From contig NZ_ANIJ01000006.1 of the NCBI RefSeq assembly GCF_000347035.1, positions 62,001 to 126,000 on the forward strand: a stretch of DNA of 64,000 nt. Reading direction: 5' to 3'. Below, piece by piece: positions 34,879 to 43,241 of this stretch (its first letter is position 1; each line of letters starts with the position of its first letter). The stretch comes from Leptospira sp. B5-022 (GTDB lineage Bacteria; Spirochaetota; Leptospiria; Leptospirales; Leptospiraceae). The translations under genes and the position numbers were made by a program. The notes below the pieces were generated by a model. That model saw only the letters and a program-made list of their open reading frames with translations, was not told where the DNA came from and did not search any database.

Positions 34879-35693
34879 TTGAATCCCAATACCTGCCTTG
34901 GTTTCAAAAATAGGAAAAATAAAGAGGATAATAGAAACCAGAAGATCAGATTTGAGAAGAAGGTCACATATTCGAATTGGATCCTTAATTCTTTTGGAGC
35001 CGTAAAATTTTCGGAAATTTTAGGTGCGCCTAGATAGAATGGAAGTCCTACAAAAAATACGAATATTGCTAGAACGAAGGTCCATTTTAATAGATTATGG
35101 ATTTTTAAATAAGATAGTATGGTCTGGGATCCTAAAACTCCGATTAAACTTGAACCAACACATAGAAACCACCAAGCTTGTCTCTCCGGATAATCGTATG
35201 CACTTGAAACTCTGCCAGGTAATTCCGGAGGAAGTCCAAGAAATGGGATCCCAAAGAAGATCAGAAATCCGCCGATCGTACTTAAAATACTTGGAAGGAC
35301 TGCCTTGGATAGGGAAGGGCTTTCTAAAAATCCGTTCGGAGGGAATAATGCCATCCAAACAGAGATCAAAACTCCAAAAGAAATTCCTAATAGAATAGAT
35401 CCAATGAAAGTCCCAAAATTTCTTTTTTGCCAAAGCTCGTCATCAATAGTAGTTTCTTTAGCAGAATTAGATGCCTGTTTTGTATGAGAATGAGATTCTC
35501 CATGTGCGTGATAATGGACATGTGTTGAACCGGTATTCGATTTTTCTGATATAGATTTGGATTCGAACTTCTCCGCTTCTAAGATCAGAGGAAGATTCCA
35601 TACACAAACCAAAATCCCTAAAATAAGACCTGATACTAGACCGGAAAATATCCCGGTCCGTAATAGGTGATAAAATCCGGATCTTAGTGGCAT
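34875..35693 (-). CDS. cbtA: Predicted cobalt transporter CbtA
   Basis: Membrane protein of 272 residues. The first helix has GIFSGLVSGLILGILVCVWN, followed by a His-rich loop THVHYHAHGESHSHTK (about 56-71) that can bind metal. About five further hydrophobic segments follow, including FGVLISVWMALFP and the GLPPELPG motif of CbtA. CbtA and CbtB are predicted B12-regulated cobalt uptake proteins. Here they lie directly behind a cobalamin riboswitch and overlap each other by about 10 bp, which supports the assignment. Confidence 0.88.
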   Translation of the reverse strand: MPLRSGFYHLLRTGIFSGLVSGLILGILVCVWNLPLILEAEKFESKSISEKSNTGSTHVHYHAHGESHSHTKQASNSAKETTIDDELWQKRNFGTFIGSILLGISFGVLISVWMALFPPNGFLESPSLSKAVLPSILSTIGGFLIFFGIPFLGLPPELPGRVSSAYDYPERQAWWFLCVGSSLIGVLGSQTILSYLKIHNLLKWTFVLAIFVFFVGLPFYLGAPKISENFTAPKELRIQFEYVTFFSNLIFWFLLSSLFFLFLKPRQVLGFK

Positions 35694-35866
35694 GGAAAGC
35701 CCGTAGAATGTCTTATATCATGGAAAGTATCGTGCAAATACACCATCGGTTCCAAGCCTACGGTATAGATCGTAGAAATAGCAAGCAACGCAACCAAAGC
35801 TAGAACGGAACCTCTAAGCCATAACTTGGCTCCCGAAAAATCCTTCGAAACGGAGATCGAGCGCAT
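35684..35866 (-). CDS. cbtB: Predicted cobalt transporter CbtB
   Basis: A 60-residue protein with one transmembrane helix (about 19-38; LALVALLAISTIYTVGLEP) and a C-terminal metal-binding tail HDTFHDIRHSTGFPCH, as in CbtB. The ATG is chosen because a perfect AGGAGG lies seven bases upstream; an in-frame start 33 bases earlier lacks this. It is the first gene after the cobalamin riboswitch and so the head of the operon. It probably forms the cobalt permease with CbtA. Confidence 0.9.
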   Translation of the reverse strand: MRSISVSKDFSGAKLWLRGSVLALVALLAISTIYTVGLEPMVYLHDTFHDIRHSTGFPCH

Positions 35867-36034
35867 AAAAATCCCTCCTAAGAGATCTTCACCTAACAAG
35901 ATATAAACGATATTCGGGCATAAAAGAGTACACCTTAGTATCGTATGAACAAAAATGTTGAGTTTAGTTACGTAACCGTCTTACATCCGAGATCGGATCA
36001 CGTAGCTTCAGGATTTTTGTAAGGTCGTTTTCTG

Positions 36035-36172
36035 ACTCGAGATCGTCCTACTCGGCACGTCTTCCCAGGTTTTACACCCAGTGACATCTTGTGCCTTTTG
36101 TCCCTCTTACAGCGGCGGGTACCGTGACGGAATTGCACCGTCTTCCCATAGATGAGGCCATCTATGTTCCTA
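36035..36172 (-). promoter_or_regulatory. Cobalamin riboswitch of the cbt-cbi-cob operon
   Basis: On the minus strand the conserved elements occur in order: GGGAAGACGGTGCAATTCCG, then ACCCGCCGCTGTAAG, the B12-box GTCACTGGG (complement at 36077-36085) and ACCTGGGAAG. A 7-bp helix ATAGATG/CATCTAT starts the aptamer. About 170 nt separate it from cbtB, with an ATCCGATCTCGGAT hairpin on the way. It should shut the cobalt uptake and cobalamin operon when adenosylcobalamin is plentiful. Boundaries are approximate. Confidence 0.92.
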
Positions 36173-36251
36173 CAAAAATAGACTGAGATTCCAAGATCTA
36201 TTTAGCTGAATGATTTTGTATAGTATTTTATTTTTGAACGAATAAAATTCT

Positions 36252-37244
36252 TTAAACCGCACCCCTCCCTTTTTGGCTCGCGAGATACACATGTTTTCTC
36301 GCTCTCATCACGTCTCCTAAAGGGCGATGCTCCATTAAAGCTTCCCAAGGATCAAAAATTGTATCTTCGATCTTTTTCTGTAAAGAAAGACCATGCTCCG
36401 ATGCAAAATCCTGAGTTGGGATCGTAAGAGTTGCGAGAGTTACGTAAGGCGCTTCCGATTCAGGCCAATTCACGGAAGCGTCTTCGATCGGTGTTGTTTT
36501 TTCATCCGTAAAAAATTGGACTTGGAATGTATATACCAATTGGCCTTCGGAAAGTTTTGCTCCCATATCACCGGCCCAATCTTTAGAGGCATCTTTGCTC
36601 GGTGTCCTATCGGTAGGGGGAAGTAGCCTGACTCTACATGCATAAGGTCCGAATGCGATAGGCGCCGCACTATAAAAAGGCTCCGTTGCAAATCCGCTAA
36701 AAGGTTTATTAAAACTTTTTGATACTTTTTTGATCCTTGCGAATGCTCCGAAAAATCCGTAAGTGGAAAAAAGATATTTTAGTAAAGGACCGCCACCTTT
36801 TGCGGCTGCGGTAACCACACCCACAAACTCGTCACTTTTAGGAGAAGAGAACGCTTCCAAATTAATGAGAAGAAAATCCTGAGCGGAAGTATTACCGTTT
36901 TGTAATGCGCTCGGGCCGTTCACTCCTAAGATCTTTAACGCAAATCCCCTGATATCTCCCGTGGTATCCGGCTGTATTTTCATACTTCCGCTGGAAAGAC
37001 GGATCCAAACGTCTTTTGTTCCGGGGGTTGCAAACAGACCTTGTTTTGTATAATCCGGAATATTCGATAAAACTTCGAACTTTGCCTCTAGTCCTAAGAT
37101 CTGCTTTCTATGTAATGTGCGGCCTTTTCCGAATTTGGAGGAATTCACTTTTTGGATCTTTTGGAACGCTTTTACATATTCTGCAAAACGAATCTCTTCG
37201 TCCGGGGCGATATCTTCTTTCCAATCCTTGCTAATCGGTTTCAT
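36252..37244 (-). CDS. Catalase-family haem protein
   Basis: A 330-residue protein of the short catalase-related group (y4iL/SrpA-like). Visible similarity includes HRKQILGLEAKFEVL, which carries the distal His-type region, VWIRLSSGS (Arg and Ser of the haem pocket), DIRGFALKILG and AQDFLLINLEAF. The family is smaller than true catalases (about 480 aa or more) and members may act as peroxidases or peroxygenases. AGGAG precedes the ATG. It is followed, after the gap holding the riboswitch, by the cobalamin operon, but its own terminator is not evident. Peroxide breakdown is inferred. Confidence 0.8.
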   Translation of the reverse strand: MKPISKDWKEDIAPDEEIRFAEYVKAFQKIQKVNSSKFGKGRTLHRKQILGLEAKFEVLSNIPDYTKQGLFATPGTKDVWIRLSSGSMKIQPDTTGDIRGFALKILGVNGPSALQNGNTSAQDFLLINLEAFSSPKSDEFVGVVTAAAKGGGPLLKYLFSTYGFFGAFARIKKVSKSFNKPFSGFATEPFYSAAPIAFGPYACRVRLLPPTDRTPSKDASKDWAGDMGAKLSEGQLVYTFQVQFFTDEKTTPIEDASVNWPESEAPYVTLATLTIPTQDFASEHGLSLQKKIEDTIFDPWEALMEHRPLGDVMRARKHVYLASQKGRGAV

Positions 37245-37272
37245 AAAGTCTCCTTAAGAATGAATCCTTAGT

Positions 37273-38124
37273 TTATACTTCTTTTTTCTTATTCAGTCTG
37301 GACTGAGCGGATTTTAATTCGGAATCCGTCAGTTTAATACTGAATTCCGGAAAATGTCTAAATAGAAAATATTGCAGCCAAGAATCCCAACCGGTATATC
37401 CGATGAACTTTTTGTTCGGTATCCATTTTAAGATTGCCTTTGCTACCGAATCGATCGCATGTATTCTGTTCAATGCGGAACCCATTTCTATTTCCTTGCT
37501 CAATTCGGGTTTATCCGTGTTTTCTTTTTCCAACCCCGGAGTATCCGTCGTAGGTGGAAGGAATAATTTTACCTTTACTCCATGAAGCATCATTTCTTGG
37601 CGAAATCCCTGAGCAAAACCTACGATAGCAAACTTACTGGCGGAATAAGCTCCGTAACCGTAGATAGAAAAGAAGGCTAATGTAGACGCTAAGAATACGA
37701 TCTCCCCGTTTTTTTGTTTGGCAAAATGGTCCCTGAATGCAAGAGCTCCGTTTACATGACCGAAATAGTTCACATCCATTAGATTTCTGTAAACTTCTTC
37801 ATCTAGGTCAGAAGCTTCTCCCGCTTTTGCAAATCCGCTACTACAAATTAGAAGGTCTAATCCTCCTAAGGTTTGGATTGCCTTTTTGGCTTCTTTTTCT
37901 AAGGCTTTTTTATCCGAAACATCCAAAACTGCGTATCCGAAAACTGCTGTTGGAGCTCCTACGGCCTTCAATTCTTCGACCGTTTTTTCTAAGTTGGATT
38001 TTCCTCTGGCGGAAACGATTACACTTGCTCCTGCTTTGGCTAATTCTATCGCAATTCCCTTACCTATACCTGCGGATCCGCCTGTGATAAATACTTTTTT
38101 ACCTTTGTATCTGCTGAATGACAT
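37273..38124 (-). CDS. Short-chain dehydrogenase, 3-ketodihydrosphingosine reductase-like
   Basis: A Rossmann-fold SDR of 283 residues. The nucleotide motif is TGGSAGIGKG (14-23), and the catalytic Tyr-Lys lies in YGAYSASKFA. A hydrophobic C-terminal segment WLQYFLFRHFPEF may touch the membrane. The overall pattern, including FLPPTTDTPGLEKEN, resembles 3-ketodihydrosphingosine reductase/KDSR-like SDRs that act on long-chain keto lipids. It lies 28 bases upstream of the catalase-like gene, so both may be cotranscribed, and it is divergent from a Crp-family regulator. The substrate is uncertain. Confidence 0.82.
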   Translation of the reverse strand: MSFSRYKGKKVFITGGSAGIGKGIAIELAKAGASVIVSARGKSNLEKTVEELKAVGAPTAVFGYAVLDVSDKKALEKEAKKAIQTLGGLDLLICSSGFAKAGEASDLDEEVYRNLMDVNYFGHVNGALAFRDHFAKQKNGEIVFLASTLAFFSIYGYGAYSASKFAIVGFAQGFRQEMMLHGVKVKLFLPPTTDTPGLEKENTDKPELSKEIEMGSALNRIHAIDSVAKAILKWIPNKKFIGYTGWDSWLQYFLFRHFPEFSIKLTDSELKSAQSRLNKKKEV

Positions 38125-38311
38125 GTTGAAAAATTCTCATCGATGCGGGCAAGATTTCCTTTTTTAGGAAACTATTCAATCTAATTCGAAACTTTTTACG
38201 GAAAGAATTAGAGAACTTGTTCCAAAATCTTAAATTCCCGGTTTGATCCCAAAACAAATCTTGCCTTTTCTTTCCTATGATACTGAATACGGGAGAATTC
38301 AAGGCATCACG

Positions 38312-38899
38312 ATGCAGGATATACCTCTTCTGGAAAATATAAAAAAGAAGATCCCAAGTTTGGAGAAAAATTGGGACCGTTATTCTTCCATGTTAAAGGA
38401 AAGGAAGGTTCCGCCAAAAACCGTACTTATCAAAAGAGGGGCTTATACCAAAAACATATTCATCGTTAAAAAAGGATGTCTACGGTTGAAATTCGAGGAT
38501 AGAGGAAGGGATATCACGATCGCATTTTTTCCTGAGAATCGAGCAATCACTTCCATTCATAGTTATAGAGGAACTTATAAGGATAGCTTACTTAGTGTGG
38601 AAAGTATCGAACCCACGGAATTACTGATCCTGAGCGGGGAAGATGCGGCGATCATTTATAAAGAGAACGAAGGGGTCCGGGATTTTTTACTGGAATATGT
38701 AGCCGAAAGATTCGATACCTATATGAATTTATTTTTATCAAGGATCAGGGATAGTCCGGAACAAAGGTATTTGAATCTGATTAAGGAGCAGCCCGATATT
38801 GCAAATCGTATTCCTCAACATTATATCGCTTCTTTTTTGGGGATTACCCCCGTGTCCCTAAGTAGGATCAGAAATCGGATCTGGAAGGAACAAAAATAA
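38312..38899 (+). CDS. Crp/Fnr-family regulator
   Basis: A 195-residue protein with an N-terminal cyclic-nucleotide-binding-like beta roll (about 30-125; TVLIKRGAYTKNIFIVKKGCLRLKF) and a short C-terminal helix-turn-helix (HYIASFLGITPVSLSRIRNRIW). It lacks the Cys set of Fnr and the usual cAMP-contact motif RSAE/PR, so its ligand is unknown. The ATG is selected for AAGG seven bases upstream; a start 69 bases earlier is possible but would give an N-terminus without family similarity. It is divergent from the SDR/catalase-like pair and may regulate it. Confidence 0.83.
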   Translation: MQDIPLLENIKKKIPSLEKNWDRYSSMLKERKVPPKTVLIKRGAYTKNIFIVKKGCLRLKFEDRGRDITIAFFPENRAITSIHSYRGTYKDSLLSVESIEPTELLILSGEDAAIIYKENEGVRDFLLEYVAERFDTYMNLFLSRIRDSPEQRYLNLIKEQPDIANRIPQHYIASFLGITPVSLSRIRNRIWKEQK

Positions 38900-38935
38900 A
38901 CTTATCATAAACCGAAAAATTTGCCGAGGCCTCTT

Positions 38936-40114
38936 CTATTCCAAAACCGGTAGGAAAACTGAAAATTTCGTTCCGGATCCAAGTTCACTTTCTACCTTGA
39001 TCTTACCTTTATGATTTTCTAAAATTCCATAAGCGATAGAAAGCCCTAAACCTGTTCCTTTGCCTGGCTCTTTAGTGGTAAAGAAAGGGTCGAAAATTTT
39101 ACGGATCGTTTTTCTGTCTATCCCTGTTCCGCTATCTAGAATTTCTATCACCGCGGTCTTTTGGGTCTTTTCCGGAGAAATAAATTTTCCTTCTTCCATT
39201 CTTAATCGTATGGAAAGTAATCCGCCGTTAGGCATGGCGTCTTTTGCATTTAAGAATAAGTTTAGAAAAACCTGATGGATTTGGTTATGATCTGCCTGTA
39301 CAAGGATTGGATCCTGAGGTAGGTCGGAAATCACCCGAATAGATTTAGGAAAAGTGGAAGATGCGATATGGATCGTTTCTAAGAGTAGATCATTTGCGAT
39401 GGAAGGTTTAAGATCCGACTCTACCTTTCTTGCCAAGGTCAAAAGTTGTTTGATCAGGGAAGAACCTCTTTCCGCAGTCTTTTTTATGATTTCAGAATAT
39501 TGTAAAATTTTTTCCGGATGCTCCGAATTTTTCTCCAGGAGGGTCGTGTAACCCAAGACTACCGTCAGGATATTATTAAAATCATGGGCCACTCCTCCCG
39601 CCAAGGAGCCAATCGATTCCATTCTTTGAGAATGTATGAGTTGCTTTTCTAGTTCATGATGTTTAGTAATATCTTGAAATTGAATGGCGAAATAATTCGG
39701 GTTACCCGTTTGGTTCCGTATTAAGGTTACATCGATTTGGACCCAAAGAAGGTGTCCATCTTTATGAATGTATCTTTTTTTTCTTTTGAAACTAGGGGTT
39801 GGTCCGTTCGAAAATTGATCGATGGAACGTATATCTTCCTCGGTTTCATCCGCGTGGGTGATCGAATCAAGGCTAATTCCGATCAATTCATTTTCTGAAT
39901 ATCCTAAAATTTGAGAAAGCGCAGGATTTGAACTGATAAATTTTCCATCCAATGATACGATCGCAAATCCATTCGGAGAATGATATAGTATATTCTTAAA
40001 TTGAGCCGCCTGACAAAACCATTCGTCCAAACCTATTTCTTTGGGCAAAAAGTCCTTTTCTAAAAAATCGGAAGGCTGGTTTATTTTTGGAGGAATTTCA
40101 TCGCAGTGTTGCAT
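38936..40114 (-). CDS. PAS sensor histidine kinase
   Basis: A 392-residue cytosolic kinase. A PAS-PAC sensor spans about 40-160 (SPNGFAIVSLDGKFISSNPALSQILGY). The phospho-acceptor H177 sits in GGVAHDFNNIL, the NtrB-like HisKA variant, and the HATPase_c domain follows (about 250-390; QVFLNLFLNAKDAM, DSGTGIDRKT, GTGLGLS). There is no receiver domain and no adjacent response regulator, so it is an orphan whose partner lies elsewhere. The PAS ligand is unknown. Confidence 0.9.
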   Translation of the reverse strand: MQHCDEIPPKINQPSDFLEKDFLPKEIGLDEWFCQAAQFKNILYHSPNGFAIVSLDGKFISSNPALSQILGYSENELIGISLDSITHADETEEDIRSIDQFSNGPTPSFKRKKRYIHKDGHLLWVQIDVTLIRNQTGNPNYFAIQFQDITKHHELEKQLIHSQRMESIGSLAGGVAHDFNNILTVVLGYTTLLEKNSEHPEKILQYSEIIKKTAERGSSLIKQLLTLARKVESDLKPSIANDLLLETIHIASSTFPKSIRVISDLPQDPILVQADHNQIHQVFLNLFLNAKDAMPNGGLLSIRLRMEEGKFISPEKTQKTAVIEILDSGTGIDRKTIRKIFDPFFTTKEPGKGTGLGLSIAYGILENHKGKIKVESELGSGTKFSVFLPVLE

Positions 40115-40264
40115 ATCCTTTCTCTTCCATATTCTTTATGACAGAGAAAGGTAGAGTTTTCATCTTAACTATTGTTAATAAATTATGTAACAATTTTAAG
40201 ACCCATTGGACAGCTAATCATAGTCTAACTTACCCTAGTTGATGATACTATTCGAGACTTTTCA

Positions 40265-40303
40265 ATAAAAAAGAAAGGAGAGGCCGAAACTTTCGGCCCC
40301 TCC
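40265..40303 (-). terminator. Rho-independent terminator of porin gene
   Basis: On the minus strand a 13-bp stem with one mismatch, GGAGGGGCCGAAA pairing with TTTCGGCCTCTCC, is followed by TTTCTTTTTTATTG. It begins 16 bases after the stop of the alginate-export-type porin, the classical layout of an intrinsic terminator. Confidence 0.8.
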
Positions 40304-40319
40304 TAGGGAAAGGATTGCC

Positions 40320-42104
40320 TTATAGGGAGGCGGAGACCATGAGATAAAAGAATTTAGAAGTATCGTCGAACGTATATCTGTTGTCTGGATTTGAGGCAAA
40401 CGGATTCGTTCTTTCATTTCCGATCGCTTCTTTCGCTTTTACGACGGAAATTCCCATCCAGATGGAGACGGATTCCGTGTAATTATAGATCCAAGTAAAA
40501 TCATATTGATAGAATAACCTTCTACCCAATCTCGAATTCTCGTAAGAGAATTTGTCATTGGAATAATTTTCCGTACTTGCTCCGGTATTCGGAACTCCCG
40601 AGACCTTATACCAAGCATCTTGCAGATTCGCTTTTTGAGTGTCGTAAATAGCAAAGATGAACATTCCATAATCCGTTTTGAGATTCGCTCTGATTGAATA
40701 TGACTTTATATTTTCGAATCCGACCATTAGGGATTGCCCGTTCATAGTGTTCCAATTTGGGAAAGAACCTGCAATCTGAGGGAATAAACTCTGCCAAGTC
40801 CCGACCTTTGAATCGGATCGATTCGGGTCCCCCGAAGCGTAAGTATAACCTATACCGAGTCGGATCCAATCGTTAACCTTGATCCCGGTATCCAAAGAAA
40901 GAAGTCTTGTGTCATATTGCACTTTCTCCGTGTAAATGTTTTTACCATTAGCCGCTTTTTGATCCAGAATATCCCAGTCGGCTTTGACCCTATCCCCGGT
41001 CATTCCGGACTGCCATGCTGATTCTATGGTCCAATCCCAGATCTTTCCAGCAGGTAAAAGATTGTTATTCGTTCTGTTGGTAAATCGAAAGCCCGTTGTT
41101 AATAGATCGTCTCTTTGTTTTAGGCGATCATCAAAGTCGGTAGGATTCGGATTTGGAATCCACTTTTTAGAAACTTCCAATACGTATAGGTCTAGATGGG
41201 CTTCTTCACCGAGTTTGATCGTATTATAAGCACCGAAAAAGTAAGCCTGGTCTATAGAACCTTTCGATCTTCCATTACTCGTGGTCAAACCGTAGGGAGC
41301 GTCGTATTGATTGGAAAGGATGGTTCCGAATACATGCGATCTAAACCATTGTGAGTCATGTACGAATCGAACCCCATCGAATGCAAAACCGGTGTGAAGC
41401 CAATTTAACGGGCCTACAATTTTCAGATCACCAAAAGCGAAAACCTGTCTGCCTACAAAAACGGAAACGGGAAGTTTATCAGATTTTTTGAATACTATAT
41501 AAGCCTCCCTAATATCCGTATTATTTCTAATATTCGTATTGGTAGAAGTCCCCGGGGTCAATGTGGTTCCGGTGCCTGTACTTAACCCGTAAGCCCAATT
41601 ACCCGAGTTCTGAGGAGTTTGGCTTCCTCCCCAAAGCCTGCTGTCTTGCACGGTGACTTTGATCGCATAATGTGGAGAAGGATCGAATAAGAACCAAAGT
41701 TGAGTGTTTTGTCCTACGAAAGAACTATAATCATCCGTCTTTTTGTTGAAATCGGGATTTTCTCTCGCTTCAAATCTAGGCCTAAGAGAAGCTCCTAACT
41801 TTAAATTATCCAGCCAAAACAAATCTGATTTTTGGGTATCCTTCATTTGTTCGGGAGTGACTAGAAGAGTTCTGAGATGATCTACAGGAATATTTCCTTT
41901 CCATGGAGAATTGTATTTAGGTTCTTGTTTTTTGGCCTTTGATTCGGGACTTTCCGTTTTGTTCGTATCCGAAGAAGGGGTATGGTTCGGACTTACTTCC
42001 TTAACATTCTTATTCGGGTCCTCTTCCGAATAAGAGTTTGTGCTCATAATAATGATTATTAAGAGAAATAAGGAAAAAAACTTCAGTTTTGAGATTATCT
42101 TCAT
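40320..42104 (-). CDS. Alginate-export-type outer-membrane porin
   Basis: A 594-residue protein with a clear signal peptide (MKIISKLKFFSLFLLIIIIM, cleaved about after SYS), a polar linker and a long beta-strand-rich barrel ending YLMVSASL. Strand patterns and motifs such as LRPRFEARENPDF, WFLFDPSPHYAIKVTVQDSR and VGRQVFAFGDLKIVG fit the Alginate_exp (AlgE-like) porin family. In many bacteria lacking alginate this family exports or imports other anions or sugars. The ATG starting the signal peptide is preferred; a start 45 bases upstream would add a polar leader. A terminator follows. No alginate genes are near, so the substrate is unknown. Confidence 0.8.
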   Translation of the reverse strand: MKIISKLKFFSLFLLIIIIMSTNSYSEEDPNKNVKEVSPNHTPSSDTNKTESPESKAKKQEPKYNSPWKGNIPVDHLRTLLVTPEQMKDTQKSDLFWLDNLKLGASLRPRFEARENPDFNKKTDDYSSFVGQNTQLWFLFDPSPHYAIKVTVQDSRLWGGSQTPQNSGNWAYGLSTGTGTTLTPGTSTNTNIRNNTDIREAYIVFKKSDKLPVSVFVGRQVFAFGDLKIVGPLNWLHTGFAFDGVRFVHDSQWFRSHVFGTILSNQYDAPYGLTTSNGRSKGSIDQAYFFGAYNTIKLGEEAHLDLYVLEVSKKWIPNPNPTDFDDRLKQRDDLLTTGFRFTNRTNNNLLPAGKIWDWTIESAWQSGMTGDRVKADWDILDQKAANGKNIYTEKVQYDTRLLSLDTGIKVNDWIRLGIGYTYASGDPNRSDSKVGTWQSLFPQIAGSFPNWNTMNGQSLMVGFENIKSYSIRANLKTDYGMFIFAIYDTQKANLQDAWYKVSGVPNTGASTENYSNDKFSYENSRLGRRLFYQYDFTWIYNYTESVSIWMGISVVKAKEAIGNERTNPFASNPDNRYTFDDTSKFFYLMVSASL

Positions 42105-42395
42105 TCGAGAGCAGCCCACAGTAAAAGTATCTTTCTTAAGGATTAGCAATTAGTGTGCCAATATGTTAAAAATATATTAATGTTGAATGAACTGGCGAAT
42201 CAGGTCCGTTTGTTAAGATGTAAGTCGAGTGTCCGCTTTAGGGTACGATGGATAAATTTACGTATTGTATAAAAAATGTACGTTTTCTAGGAGAAAACTT
42301 TTTGTAGTAACTTCGACTTGCTTGGATAAGTGAAAAGTTTAGCGCTTTTTCGAAGAAATTGATAAATAATTAATGAATGGCACGAAATTTGCTAT
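42105..42395. other. Intergenic region with candidate operator
   Basis: About 290 AT-rich bases between the porin start and the hypothetical gene. It holds one short perfect palindrome, GTTTTCTAGGAGAAAAC (42282-42298), and an ACGTA/TACGT pair near 42260-42283. No convincing open frame or terminator is seen. The palindrome could be an operator for the porin gene. Confidence 0.35.
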
Positions 42396-42917
42396 TTATG
42401 AGATGATATCTATATTTAATTTTTTACGAAAGTTGAATCCATAATGTTCTATCAATTCCAGTTCGAGTTCGTTATTGAAGCGAATGATACTCTTGGCGGT
42501 TTCTTCCAATGAGACTAATAAGGGTCCTTTTCTTCCCTCCAGAATCTCCTTTTGTAGATTCCAGAAGTATTTACTATTTTGTGGGGACTTCTTCTTATCC
42601 GTTTGTTTACTTTCGGAAACTCTTTTGTAGATCGAAATTAATTCGCTCGGAGTTTTTACATTTATGTCCACCTTTTTTAATTCATAGGAAAAGTCGGGAT
42701 TGTTCCCGTTGTCGGAAATGGTTTTCGTTTTTGAGATCACGGAGGGGAGAAGTTTAGAAATGTCTTCATAGATAGGAAAGGCGGCAAAGATCCAATTCAC
42801 TAGATTTAAGCTGGAAAGTTTTGCGGGAGACCTTTTATATTCCGCCCAGACTTCTTCTAAAAAATCCGCTTGGGAATAGAAAAAAAACAAAATTTCATGC
42901 TCGTTCTTCTCTTTCAT
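42396..42917 (-). CDS. Hypothetical protein, 173 aa
   Basis: Soluble, charged, mainly helical protein with no signal peptide, membrane segment or motif that I recognise. Features are a Leu/Phe-rich N-terminus (EILFFFYSQADFLEEVWAEYKRSP) and a basic centre (SKQTDKKKSPQNSKYF). It is divergent from the nitrate reductase gene and its small upstream frame. Leptospira-like codon use and length favour a real gene. A regulatory or chaperone role for the nitrate reductase is only a guess from position. Confidence 0.55.
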   Translation of the reverse strand: MKEKNEHEILFFFYSQADFLEEVWAEYKRSPAKLSSLNLVNWIFAAFPIYEDISKLLPSVISKTKTISDNGNNPDFSYELKKVDINVKTPSELISIYKRVSESKQTDKKKSPQNSKYFWNLQKEILEGRKGPLLVSLEETAKSIIRFNNELELELIEHYGFNFRKKLNIDIIS

Positions 42918-42983
42918 CTTTTGGGTTCGAGCCTAGAGGACCTTCGGGATCCCAGGGGACCTTTTTCTTTCTATGCAGGATAA

Positions 42984-43217
42984 ATGCCAGATCTAAAAAA
43001 GAAAGCCAATTCGTTTCTGATCGTTCTGAATCTGAATTCCAGTGTATATTCTGCATTTCTTTGCCAGATCCTCCCGTTCGGTATGCCAATATTGACTTTG
43101 TCGAAGATACTACATTGCAGAGATTCTATACAAACTGCCTCAGAACTGAAGAGGAAAGTGTCTTCTCTTCTCGAAACCAGACTCGGAAAGCATCTAATTG
43201 GCCTGTTTTCTAAATAA
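42984..43217 (+). CDS. Candidate small protein upstream of nitrate reductase, 77 aa
   Basis: An ATG frame preceded closely by AGGA encodes MPDLKKKANSFLIVLNLN..., with a hydrophobic middle (YSAFLCQILPFGMPILTL) and a basic amphipathic end (ELKRKVSSLLETRLGKHL). Codon choice resembles the neighbouring genes more than the overlapping frames do. It ends 24 bases before the nitrate reductase ATG on the same strand, so cotranscription is likely if real. No family is recognised. Longer frames overlap it on both strands but look like shadows. Confidence 0.35.
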   Translation: MPDLKKKANSFLIVLNLNSSVYSAFLCQILPFGMPILTLSKILHCRDSIQTASELKRKVSSLLETRLGKHLIGLFSK

Positions 43218-43241
43218 TACAGTATATGGCGTGATAATTGC

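Noticed and set aside
38243..38311. Longer N-terminus of the Crp-type regulator
   Set aside because: The added residues have no family similarity, and the ATG at 38312 has a well-placed AAGG.
42821..43213. 130-residue plus-strand frame before the nitrate reductase
   Set aside because: It runs antisense into the 173-residue hypothetical gene, and its composition (Ser/Arg/Phe-rich) shows no coding pattern; the 77-residue frame fits better.
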